DNA of 64,000 bases from Clostridia bacterium (GTDB lineage Bacteria; Acidobacteriota; Terriglobia; Terriglobales; Acidobacteriaceae): contig DATMYA010000044.1 of assembly GCA_035561135.1 (NCBI GenBank), positions 1 through 64,000 on the forward strand. The letters run 5' to 3'. Position numbers and translations under genes: made by a program. The notes under the pieces were generated by a model. It was given only the letters and a program-made list of their open reading frames with translations, did no database searches and had not been told where the DNA came from. Position 1 is the first letter of the stretch; each line of letters starts with the position of its first letter. This document shows positions 47,523-54,656 of this stretch, one piece after another.

Positions 47523-48062
47523 TCACTTCACCCGCTTCCAATGGCTCTGCGAATAAACGGCGAACTCCTTTTTGGGTTCTGCCAGTTCGAACACCTCGAT
47601 GAACTCATCTTGGCTCACGATTCTGTAGGTTTCCCGCGCCCTCCAGCCGTCTGGTATGTTCTCGATTCGCTCGGTCTCGAATGCGAGCGTTTTGCCGTCT
47701 TTTCCCTCCTGCTCGACATATTCATTTACGAACCCTTCTACATGAAACTGTCGGAGCACAAGTCTTTTCCGTTGGCGATCGAAGCTGAAGAAGCCAACAT
47801 CTTCGTGAACTTCGCCCTTTGGATTCTTTTCTTGCGGGGGATAAACGGTCTTGTTGGTTGCGCGAAGAAACTTGCCGCCGAACACAAATTCGTAGTTTCG
47901 ATCTCCCTTACCTTTGCCAGGTTCGCCCTGCGATGTGCCTTGCCAGTGACCGACAAAGAACTTCACTGGATCAAAAGGAGACTTCGCAATTGATTCTTGC
48001 CCTATCGCTATTCCGGGGAGGAGGAGAATGATGACGACTGTCAGAGAGTAGATCGGCTTCAT
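47523..48062 (-). CDS. Secreted protein with nitrobindin/DUF1579-like beta-barrel
   Basis: 179 residues from ATG 48062. Signal peptide MKPIYSLTVVIILLLPGIAIG, then FFVGHWQGTSQGEPGKGKGDRNYEFVFGGKFLRATN, a strand pattern seen in DUF1579 and nitrobindin-like calycins, and later FFSFDRQRKRLVLRQFHVEGFVNEYV. Ends with a segment typical of such barrels. Ligand unknown. Confidence 0.65.
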   Translation of the reverse strand: MKPIYSLTVVIILLLPGIAIGQESIAKSPFDPVKFFVGHWQGTSQGEPGKGKGDRNYEFVFGGKFLRATNKTVYPPQEKNPKGEVHEDVGFFSFDRQRKRLVLRQFHVEGFVNEYVEQEGKDGKTLAFETERIENIPDGWRARETYRIVSQDEFIEVFELAEPKKEFAVYSQSHWKRVK

Positions 48063-48154
48063 GGCGAGAATTGTCTCATTTATTCTCGCTTCGCCGAAAA
48101 GTGGCGTGCGGGTGTGGTGCTGCTGGAGCGAACTCCATATCCGCTGCCCACGTA

Positions 48155-48210
48155 CGCGCAACTAACGTCCCTAACAATGCAGCCGCATTGCGAGCCAGAC
48201 TGAAATTGGG
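48155..48210. repeat. Repeat unit CTAACGT...TGCAGCCGCxTTGCG, copy 1
   Basis: This stretch and 49855-49910 share CTAACGT, then TAACA-TGCAGCCGC-TTGCG and CAG-C-GAAA at the same spacing. It precedes dispersed palindrome copy 2. Confidence 0.5.
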
Positions 48211-48228
48211 AATTGAAGCTAATTCGTG

Positions 48229-48337
48229 GTGGCCCATGCAAGCCGGTGTTGCTTGCATGGGCATGAGTGCAATCGAATCCGCGCGCAGCGCGTCCAAGAC
48301 TCTCAACTGGGAACCGGCTATGAGAACCGGCAACCAT
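48229..48337. repeat. Dispersed palindromic repeat, copy 2
   Basis: Palindrome CCCATGCAAGC...GCTTGCATGGG at 48233-48261, then a conserved tail with GCGCGCAGCGCGTCCAAGAC, CAACTGGGAACCGGCT and GAGAACCGGCAA. Same order as the copies at 51066 and 53609. Confidence 0.75.
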
Positions 48338-48344
48338 CCATTAA

Positions 48345-49748
48345 CTAAGCGACTAAGTTGCCGACTGAGAGTTCCTCGGCCGGTCGAATGTTCTGATTTA
48401 CCCGGAAAAAGTTCTTGGGGTCATACTTCTTCTTGATTTCGGCCAGACGCTGATAGTTATCGCGATATGTGGCTTGAACGCGATCCTGGCCCTCATCCAT
48501 CATGAAGTTTACGTACGCGCCACCCGCCGAGAACGGATGCAGAGCGTCCCAATACTCTTTGCACCACGAAGTGATTTTCTGAGCGTTCGCGGGATCAGGG
48601 TCCACGCCCACGATTACCTCGGAGAACAGCGCTTCACGAAAACTGTATGCCGTCTCGTTCTTGCCGACGCCTTGTGGCGCGCCATTGACCGGGTAAAGAT
48701 GCATCGTTGAGAGCATGGTCGGGATCTGAGATCCGTGCTCGACATGCCGGGCGATCGCCTCTTTGCTCAATTCCGTGAAGTTGTCAGCCCGCCAATACCA
48801 TTGCAGGCCGGGAACGAACAGTGGATCAAACAAACTTTGCGCGGCCGGAAATGGCACAGCCCCTACGTGGTCGAAAAGCGGGTGGCCGAGCGACCGCATC
48901 GGCTTCAGGGCTTGCTCCGTCTGTTCGGCAGAGCCAGTGCAACACCAAACGATGCCGCACACGTTCTTGTTGTGGAGATGCTCAGGGAACATTGGAGCGG
49001 GCGGGACGACAAGAAAAGCAAAGAAGCCGCTCACGTACTCGGGAGCGTTCTTGATGAAGTCTTGATAGGCGCTGAGTACATTCGCGGCCTCGGCGAGCGG
49101 CCAGAACGTCGGGCCGAACTGGACGATGTTGACCGGGTGCAGCCGAAACTTGAAGGAAGTGACCACGCCGAAGTTTCCTCCACCGCCGCGTACGGCCCAG
49201 AACAAATCGGGGTTCTCCTCGCTACTCGCCGTCACAAAGCTCCCATCGGCCAAAACCATGTCCACCGCGAGCAGATTGTCGATCGTCAGGCCATATCTGC
49301 GGGTGAGATATCCGATCCCTCCGCCCAAGGTGAGCCCGGCCACCCCGGTGGTCGAAATGAATCCGCTGGGCGTAGCCATGCCGAAAACATGTGTTGCATG
49401 ATCGACGTCGCCCCAAACGCACCCTGCCTCAACGCGGACGGTTCTGTCCTCGGGGTCCACGCGAATGCCCTTCATTCGTGAAAGATCGATAACCAGACCG
49501 TCGTCACAAATTCCTAGGCCCGCACCGTTGTGTCCGCCACCACGAATCGCGGTCAACATCGCATTGCCCGCACCAAACCGTACCGCCGCTATGACGTCGG
49601 CAACATCCACGCAGTACGCAATGAGACGCGGGCGCTTGTCAATCATCCCGTTGTAGACTTTGCGAGCGGACTCATAGGCGGCATCTGTCGGTTGAACAAG
49701 CTCCCCCCGGAAAGAACTCTTCAACTGATCTAACGATTGTCCAGGCAT
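48345..49748 (-). CDS. FAD-binding oxidoreductase (BBE / 6-hydroxynicotine oxidase-like)
   Basis: 467 residues from ATG 49748 after TGGAGG. N-terminal FAD-binding PCMH domain: AIRGGGHNGAGLGICDDGLVIDLSRMKGI (the His is the usual covalent FAD site), VRVEAGCVWGDVDHATHVFGMATPSG, GLTLGGGIGYLTRRYGLTIDNLL, RGGGGNFGVVTSF. C-terminal BBE segment: YVNFMMDEGQDRVQATYRDNYQRLAEIKKKYDPKNFFRVNQNI. Oxidises alcohols, amines or sugars with O2. The substrate is unknown. Confidence 0.9.
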   Translation of the reverse strand: MPGQSLDQLKSSFRGELVQPTDAAYESARKVYNGMIDKRPRLIAYCVDVADVIAAVRFGAGNAMLTAIRGGGHNGAGLGICDDGLVIDLSRMKGIRVDPEDRTVRVEAGCVWGDVDHATHVFGMATPSGFISTTGVAGLTLGGGIGYLTRRYGLTIDNLLAVDMVLADGSFVTASSEENPDLFWAVRGGGGNFGVVTSFKFRLHPVNIVQFGPTFWPLAEAANVLSAYQDFIKNAPEYVSGFFAFLVVPPAPMFPEHLHNKNVCGIVWCCTGSAEQTEQALKPMRSLGHPLFDHVGAVPFPAAQSLFDPLFVPGLQWYWRADNFTELSKEAIARHVEHGSQIPTMLSTMHLYPVNGAPQGVGKNETAYSFREALFSEVIVGVDPDPANAQKITSWCKEYWDALHPFSAGGAYVNFMMDEGQDRVQATYRDNYQRLAEIKKKYDPKNFFRVNQNIRPAEELSVGNLVA

Positions 49749-49854
49749 GGCATCCTCCAATCACATCTCGGATGAACGACTACTCGGAAGTCGTTGCCAG
49801 TGACGAGTTCCAAATCGAAAGATGGGTCTGCCTTGTAAGTTGAGGGGCGCGTTC

Positions 49855-49910
49855 GCGCAGCTAACGTTGGGTAACAGTGCAGCCGCCTTGCGGGTCAGGC
49901 GAAACTTGAG
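49855..49910. repeat. Repeat unit CTAACGT...TGCAGCCGCxTTGCG, copy 2
   Basis: See the copy at 48155-48210. It lies immediately downstream of the cyclase gene. Confidence 0.5.
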
Positions 49911-49947
49911 AGTGATGCTGCTCACCACACTCTTATCGCGGATCGGT

Positions 49948-50769
49948 TCAACGCAACGGAAGCACTGCCACGATTCTCGTCGGTGCGCCGGAGCCGCCCC
50001 CGATCTTCATCGGCAAAGCAATCAATAGTGCGCCAGTAGCTGGTACGTGATCCAAGTTGGCAACGTTTTCCAGGCCATAGAGATTCGCGCCGTTGATAAC
50101 CGCGTGAGTGGCGAAGTCCTTCGACTGTCCGTAATCCATGCTTGCGGTATCAATGCCAACCGCGACAATTCCACGTGAAGCGAGCAGCTTGGCTGCTTCC
50201 ACCCCGATTCCGGGAAAATGCAGGTTGGCCACATCACCCTTTGTGTCCGTGCCCATGTACTGTTTTTTGTTCGGCCAGAACTTTCCCCATCCTGTGCGCA
50301 CCAACGCGATCGAACCTTTCGGGACACGGCCATGAAACCTCTCCCAATCCTCGACATCGCGTGGTGTTAAAAGGTAGTCACGATTCACTCTGCATTGCTT
50401 GCTGATGTCGATCACCACTGCCGGCGCTATCAAATGCGAAACCGGAATCTCATCCACTGTGTGTCTTCCCTGCGAAAAGTGAATCGGAGCATCCATGTGA
50501 GTGCCGCCATGTTCGCTCGCGGCATAGTGCCCTGCCGCGTACCAGCGGCCGTCCTCACGCGGACCCCAATGCTCCGGCCTCCACTCAAATGCACTAGCGT
50601 TCGGCCAGTAGATAGTTTGTGCATTGAAGGGATACGTAAGATCGACCAGCTTGGATGGGTCGATTACCGTTGCCAATGGGTGAGAGCCCTGCTGTTGCGC
50701 AGACAGGGAGATAACAGTGCAGAACACCAGAGCTACTACCGTCGTCACGAGCTTAGATAATTTCTTCAT
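49948..50769 (-). CDS. Secreted cyclase-family metal-dependent hydrolase
   Basis: 273 residues from ATG 50769. Signal peptide KLVTTVVALVFCTVISLSAQ. The cyclase/kynurenine formamidase-like core contains LVDLTYPFNAQTIYWP and the metal-binding motif ASEHGGTHMDAPIHF, then GSIALVRTGWGKFW and FPGIGVEAAKLLASRGIVAVGIDTASMDYG. Family members include arylformamidases and isatin hydrolases. Export suggests an extracellular substrate, which I cannot name. Confidence 0.85.
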   Translation of the reverse strand: MKKLSKLVTTVVALVFCTVISLSAQQQGSHPLATVIDPSKLVDLTYPFNAQTIYWPNASAFEWRPEHWGPREDGRWYAAGHYAASEHGGTHMDAPIHFSQGRHTVDEIPVSHLIAPAVVIDISKQCRVNRDYLLTPRDVEDWERFHGRVPKGSIALVRTGWGKFWPNKKQYMGTDTKGDVANLHFPGIGVEAAKLLASRGIVAVGIDTASMDYGQSKDFATHAVINGANLYGLENVANLDHVPATGALLIALPMKIGGGSGAPTRIVAVLPLR

Positions 50770-50799
50770 GCCCAACGTGTGATGCAGGAAACGCAGGAG

Positions 50800-50875
50800 C
50801 CCGGTGCCCCATGTCTGGCCGTCTCGGTTGGCTGACAGAAGACAGACTCCGCGCGAAGCGCGTCCAAGAAAAGAA
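50800..50875. repeat. Diverged partial copy of the dispersed repeat
   Basis: GGTGCCCCATG followed, after unrelated sequence, by CCGCGCGAAGCGCGTCCAAGA, which matches the tail of copy 2 (CCGCGCGCAGCGCGTCCAAGA). A 75-residue open frame at 50811-51038 runs over this copy and is not supported as a gene. Confidence 0.45.
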
Positions 50876-51065
50876 AATTCACAGCCTCACGAACAAGGGT
50901 GCGATCAGTCGTACAATCTACTTCCTTATTTCCGAATACGGCAATGCCGCGTCGAAACAGATCAATAAGCGCAAGGAAACGCGTGAAGGAACACGATTGC
51001 CCTCACCCCGAACACACGGAAAGATGCGCACGGCGTAACTGGCGTAACTGATGAAGCGGCACACT

Positions 51066-51188
51066 GGTGGCCCATGCAAGCCGGGGTTGCTTGCATGGGG
51101 AATGCGCCCCGATGCATTCGAACCGTGCGCAGTGCGTCCAAGACTGCAACTGGGAATCGGCTACCGAGAACCGGCAATCGGAAAGAAA
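51066..51188. repeat. Dispersed palindromic repeat, copy 3
   Basis: Palindrome CCCATGCAAGC...GCTTGCATGGG at 51071-51099, then GCATTCGAACCGTGCGCAGT, GCGTCCAAGACTGCAACTGG and GAGAACCGGCAATCGGAAAG. Very close to copy 4 at 53609. Confidence 0.8.
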
Positions 51189-51399
51189 ATGGTCAGCCCT
51201 AGCAGGCGATCTTAGAACTTTCCTGTCATCCCGCTTCCCCGAACGCTACAGAGTGCCTTGAGCTCTGGATAGCTGCGTTGGGGAGTGGTGACATATGTGT
51301 TTGCCCGGCGGTTTTGGCACATATGGGAGTCATCGGAGTCATCCTTCAATGCCAGAACTCACTCGATGATAAAACAACAAAGAGGTGGAGATTGAAGAG

Positions 51400-51554
51400 A
51401 CAAAGACCCACATCTGCCAACGTCAGGCAGATGTAGGGCACCTTCGAGGTCTTCCTATCTCGAGATGTTGATTGGATAAGGGCGAAGGCTTCGCTTCGAT
51501 CCAGAGTAGTCCTTGGGTTTGAGGACTCAAGACCTCTGGGAAGAAGGAGCCTTC
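51400..51554 (+). ncRNA. IS110 left-end noncoding region, possible bridge RNA
   Basis: The DNA before the transposase contains a perfect 8-bp hairpin CATCTGCC/GGCAGATG (51411-51433) and further short inverted repeats near GAAGGCTTCGCTTC and CTTGGGTTTGAGGACTCAAG. IS110 elements encode a bridge RNA in this position that pairs with target and donor DNA. I infer this only from location and folding. The boundaries are uncertain. Confidence 0.4.
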
Positions 51555-52595
51555 ATGACTATTGTAGGCTGTGACTTTCATCCGAGCTGGCAACAAGTTG
51601 CGGTTTTTGATGCCGAAACGGGAGAGATATCCGAACTCAAGCTGGTCAACGGAGATGGTGAGGCGGAGCGGTTTTACCGTTCGCTATCTGCAGCGGCGTT
51701 GATTGGGATCGAAGCCTGCGGCAACAGTCAGTGGTTGATCGACTTGTTGTCGCAGCTGGGCCACGAAGTCTGGGTTGGCGATGCGGCGCAGATTCGCGCG
51801 AGCTACGTGCGCAAGCAGAAGACGGACAAGCGCGACGCGGCGCACATTCTGAAGCTGCTGGTGGAGGGGCGGTTTCCGCGGCTGTGGATGCCTTCGGCCG
51901 AGCAGCGTGACGTGCGGCAGCTGCTGATTCATCGCTACAAGCTGGTAGAGATCCGCACGCGGGTGAAGAACGGGTTGCAGCACCTGATGCTGAACCGCGG
52001 CGTGCAGAAGAAGCGCAAGCTGTGGAGCGAGGCGGGGCAGAAGGCGCTGCGCGAGCTTCCGCTGGAAGGCTGGGCAGCGCGGCGGCGCGAGGATTTGCTC
52101 GGTCTGCTGAAGAGCTTGGACGAGCAGATTGGCAAGCTCGACCAGGCGGCGGAGATGGCAGCCGCCAAGCACCCGCAGGCGCGCTTGCTGATGACGCAGC
52201 CGGGCGTGGGTCCGATCACCTCTCTGGCGTTTGCGGTGACCATCGGCGACCCGACGCGGTTCAAACGTGGCAAGCAGGTGGCCAGCTATCTCGGACTGAT
52301 TCCGCGCGAGTACAGCTCGGGCGGCCGGCAGCAGCTGGGTTCGATCAGCAAACAGGGGAACCGCTTCGTCCGCATGTTGCTGGTGGAAGCGGTTCACAAC
52401 GTCACGCGGTTGGATGAAGGGTTTCGTAAACAGTACAAGCATCGCTGTCACACGATGGAAAAAGGCGTGGCCAAAGTGGCGGCGGCGCGGCGGTTGGCGG
52501 TACGACTCTACTGGATGCTGCGCACCAACACAGCGTATCCGGAGATCGTTCATGTCGAGAGCAGCTCGCGGGTGGCCCTGGTCGGCGAAAGCTAG
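51555..52595 (+). CDS. IS110-family transposase (bridge-RNA-guided type)
   Basis: 346 residues from ATG 51555 with AAGGAG upstream. The N-terminal RuvC-like DEDD domain has IVGCDFHPSWQQVAVFD (D7), GIEACGNSQWLIDLL (E53), and DKRDAAHILKLL (D91, D94). The C-terminal domain has TQPGVGPITSLAFAVTIGDPTRF, ASYLGLIPREYSSGGRQQLG with the Ser/Gly segment at 254-257, and SISKQGNRFVRMLLVEA. Full length and apparently intact. A CATCCAGC/GCTGGATG hairpin lies just downstream (about 52622-52642). Confidence 0.93.
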   Translation: MTIVGCDFHPSWQQVAVFDAETGEISELKLVNGDGEAERFYRSLSAAALIGIEACGNSQWLIDLLSQLGHEVWVGDAAQIRASYVRKQKTDKRDAAHILKLLVEGRFPRLWMPSAEQRDVRQLLIHRYKLVEIRTRVKNGLQHLMLNRGVQKKRKLWSEAGQKALRELPLEGWAARRREDLLGLLKSLDEQIGKLDQAAEMAAAKHPQARLLMTQPGVGPITSLAFAVTIGDPTRFKRGKQVASYLGLIPREYSSGGRQQLGSISKQGNRFVRMLLVEAVHNVTRLDEGFRKQYKHRCHTMEKGVAKVAAARRLAVRLYWMLRTNTAYPEIVHVESSSRVALVGES

Positions 52596-52988
52596 ACCGA
52601 TGTGTTGACTGGGCGCTCTCGCATCCAGCACGAGGCTGGATGTTCGCATAGAAGAATCATGGCCGCAGTAGAGGCCGCATCGATGGTTGGTGGAACGACT
52701 TCTTGAAAAGCCGTATAGAACACGCAACAGCAACGGCTTCCTAAGAAGAGAAAACCACCGCAGGGTGATTCAGCGTGAAATGCCCAGGGTCTTGGTCCTC
52801 AACCTTCTCTGGCAAACACGCGGTGTCACAAACACCGGGCAGGATATCTTTGTCCTTGACAAAGCCTTCGCCCTTATCGAGGGCCACCAGCCGGGGCGTG
52901 TGACCGACAAGTTCCACTGGCAGTCGCCGTAAACACTTCGGTTCTGAGCCCTGTTCCACTATTGCAAGTGCGGGGTACCATTGCTGCC
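52596..52988. other. Region between the IS110 transposase and the lipoprotein gene
   Basis: Probably holds the right end of the IS element. Open frames on both strands at about 52690-52960 have no recognisable domain and no good ribosome site, so I do not call them as genes. Confidence 0.4.
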
Positions 52989-53837
52989 GTGAAGAACGTC
53001 ATCGCTATCTTCGTTTTTCTGTTTGCCGTAGCGGCTTCAGGATGCCACCGCGCTTCACACTCTGAGTCGCAACCGCAAGTTGTTGACATCGAACAAGTCG
53101 TGGCGAGGCCCCAGTCGTACGCACACAAAGTGGTGACGGTACACGCATGCTTTGTCAGCAGCTTCGAACGGGTTGCGCTATTACCTTGCCAAGGTGCTGA
53201 CCTTGACTACTCCATCTGGGTCGAAGATGCAGAGATGCTTCATGCGATGCAGGAAACGAGCCTTCCCGCTATGCCACAGGCCGTTCCAGACGAGCTACGG
53301 ACAGCACCGAAAGCCGGGTTCGTCTTCAGGTACGACGAGGCAAAAATCAGAGCCGCTTGGAATAAACTGCGTCCCGAGAACTCTCCGAATCCTTACCGTG
53401 CGGAAGTTGTCGTTGTGGGCCAGTTCGAGACGGTTGAGCCACGCAGACCCGAGGTGTTGAAGAACGGCTTCGGGCACATGAACATGTACGCACACGAACT
53501 CATACTCGTGGACGTCCTCGCCGTTTCTCCGCTCTCGGGTACTACGCAGAAGTCATCCGAATCTACGCCCCCGAGTGGAGAACCCGTTGGGGAAGGGGAC
53601 GTAGCGCGCATCCCCATGCAAACTGGTGTTGCTTGCATGGGAAATGCCGCCCCGATGCATTCGAACCGTGCGCAGTGCGTCCAAGACTTTCAACTGGGGA
53701 CCGGCTACCGAGAACCGGCGACCGGAGAAAAGAAAATGGTCGGGACGGGCAGATTTGAACTGCCGACCCCTCGCACCCCAACAGAGGGCGCTCCGTTAAC
53801 AGCAGTGAGCCCGCGGCTCTTGAGCAACGCTATGTAG
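52989..53837 (+). CDS. Putative lipoprotein whose 3' end runs into a repeat and an antisense tRNA fragment
   Basis: GTG 52989 gives MKNVIAIFVFLFAVAASGCH with a lipobox ASGC. The first 190 residues look like a genuine secreted domain, with segments VVARPQSYAHKVVTVHACFVSSFERVALLPC and NPYRAEVVVVGQFETVEPRRPE. From about residue 205 the frame reads through dispersed repeat copy 4 and then the complement of the tRNA-Pro fragment (giving GTGRFELPTPRTP). The native C-terminus was therefore probably lost or replaced. Function unknown. Confidence 0.6.
   Translation: MKNVIAIFVFLFAVAASGCHRASHSESQPQVVDIEQVVARPQSYAHKVVTVHACFVSSFERVALLPCQGADLDYSIWVEDAEMLHAMQETSLPAMPQAVPDELRTAPKAGFVFRYDEAKIRAAWNKLRPENSPNPYRAEVVVVGQFETVEPRRPEVLKNGFGHMNMYAHELILVDVLAVSPLSGTTQKSSESTPPSGEPVGEGDVARIPMQTGVACMGNAAPMHSNRAQCVQDFQLGTGYREPATGEKKMVGTGRFELPTPRTPTEGAPLTAVSPRLLSNAM
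53609..53736. repeat. Dispersed palindromic repeat, copy 4
   Basis: Palindrome CCCATGCAAAC...GCTTGCATGGG at 53613-53641, then GCATTCGAACCGTGCGCAGT and the same tail as copy 3. It ends directly at the CCA end of the tRNA-Pro fragment. Confidence 0.8.
53737..53781 (-). other. 3' half of tRNA-Pro(GGG): attachment-site copy of an integrative element
   Basis: Read on the minus strand: anticodon loop TTGGGGT, 3' anticodon stem GCGAG, variable GGGTC, T arm GGCAG-TTCAAAT-CTGCC, acceptor CGTCCCG, then A and CCA. The matching 5' anticodon stem should be CTCGC but is CTCTG here, and no CGGGACG acceptor strand exists upstream, so only the 3' half is present. Such half copies mark one end of elements that insert into tRNA genes. 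The integrase gene lies 0.9 kb away on the element side. Confidence 0.75.
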
Positions 53838-53912
53838 TGCTATACCAAGCGATTACATGCGATGGGGCAAGAGAGCCGCGGACACCCCAAAAAGACCACT
53901 TACGGCACGTTT
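53782..53912. other. Element end with inverted repeat
   Basis: Contains CCGCGGCTCTTG and CAAGAGAGCCGCGG about 50 bases apart, an imperfect inverted repeat next to the attachment copy. It may be a transcript terminator for the minus-strand pair of small genes or part of the recombination site. Confidence 0.45.
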
Positions 53913-54209
53913 TTATGCTTGTCCCTTTGAAGATTCCTTTGAGGGTTTCAGCTTGTCAAATCCCAACGTGAGCACTCCGTTCGTCTGAACCATCACCACC
54001 ACATTCCCATGGTGTGCTGCGACTTTCGCGACGGACCCAATGAGTGCCAATTCTTCCGGATCGTATTCGTCACCTATCGCTTGCTCTTGGATGACGAGTA
54101 TCGATTTTCCCTGTCGAATCTTCTCCAACGACCCGGGATACCTTTCTTCCAACTGTTGCTCAGCCTGCGCAAGATAGTCAGCGGCAGTGTACAGCTTCTT
54201 TTCTCGCAT
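53913..54209 (-). CDS. Small protein of unknown function beside the excisionase-like gene
   Basis: 98 residues, soluble: an N-terminal helix-rich part (AADYLAQAEQQLEERYPGSLEKIRQ) and a beta-rich part (SILVIQEQAIGDEYD, VVVMVQTNGVLTLGFDKL). It begins immediately after the stop codon of the upstream excisionase-like gene, so the two are one operon. No family recognised. Confidence 0.65.
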   Translation of the reverse strand: MREKKLYTAADYLAQAEQQLEERYPGSLEKIRQGKSILVIQEQAIGDEYDPEELALIGSVAKVAAHHGNVVVMVQTNGVLTLGFDKLKPSKESSKGQA

Positions 54210-54491
54210 CTATTTCTCCGGCTTTATCAGATTGCTCTCAATTAAGGCGACAAGTGACCGCTCGGTAATTCGTACGCAACGACCAATACGTACGACTTCG
54301 ATCTTCTCGCGACGTAGAATCCAAGAACGGATCGTTGCAGGTTTCACACCCAGGCGGGCAGCTGCTTGTGGAACGCTGAGAAGCGAGCCCACGTCTCTGT
54401 TCTCAGGTGGTTCGAAAGTCGGTTGCACCTCGGGTTGTTTTCGCGGGGACCCAGACGTTGTGATTCTGTCCTGCCCCTTCTTATGTTCCAT
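54210..54491 (-). CDS. Excisionase-like helix-turn-helix protein
   Basis: 93 residues. The C-terminal half, SVPQAAARLGVKPATIRSWILRREKIEVVRIGRCVRITERSLVALIE, is the HTH_17/excisionase-type winged helix. The N-terminal half is polar and unstructured. Divergent from the integrase gene, as recombination directionality factors often are. It may control excision or transcription of the element. Confidence 0.75.
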   Translation of the reverse strand: MEHKKGQDRITTSGSPRKQPEVQPTFEPPENRDVGSLLSVPQAAARLGVKPATIRSWILRREKIEVVRIGRCVRITERSLVALIESNLIKPEK

Positions 54492-54571
54492 ATCTTTCCT
54501 TTCGAATGTTGTTGACGTTTAGGAACGGCTGAACTGCGCCATTCCTCTGCTTGCGAGAATCCGCGCGAGTG

Positions 54572-54600
54572 TTGACGAGCTACAGCTCGCGTGGCACACT
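54572..54600 (+). promoter_or_regulatory. Promoter candidate for the integrase
   Basis: TTGACG at 54572-54577, 17 bases, CACACT at 54595-54600 (weak -10). A second TTGACG occurs at about 54515. The 165-base space between the divergent genes probably holds their control sites. Confidence 0.35.
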
Positions 54601-54656
54601 GATGTCCTTCCCTCCCCAAGTGAAGGCGGACGACTATTCCCAAAAGGGAGATCCGC

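Noticed and set aside
50811-51038. A 75-codon plus-strand open frame
   Set aside because: It runs across a partial dispersed repeat, lacks a ribosome site, and shows no domain.
52690-52960. Open frames on both strands downstream of the IS110 transposase
   Set aside because: No ribosome site or recognisable domain on either strand. A decayed gene is possible but not shown.
53737-53840. A complete tRNA gene
   Set aside because: Only the 3' half fits; the 5' acceptor and anticodon stem strands do not pair with it.
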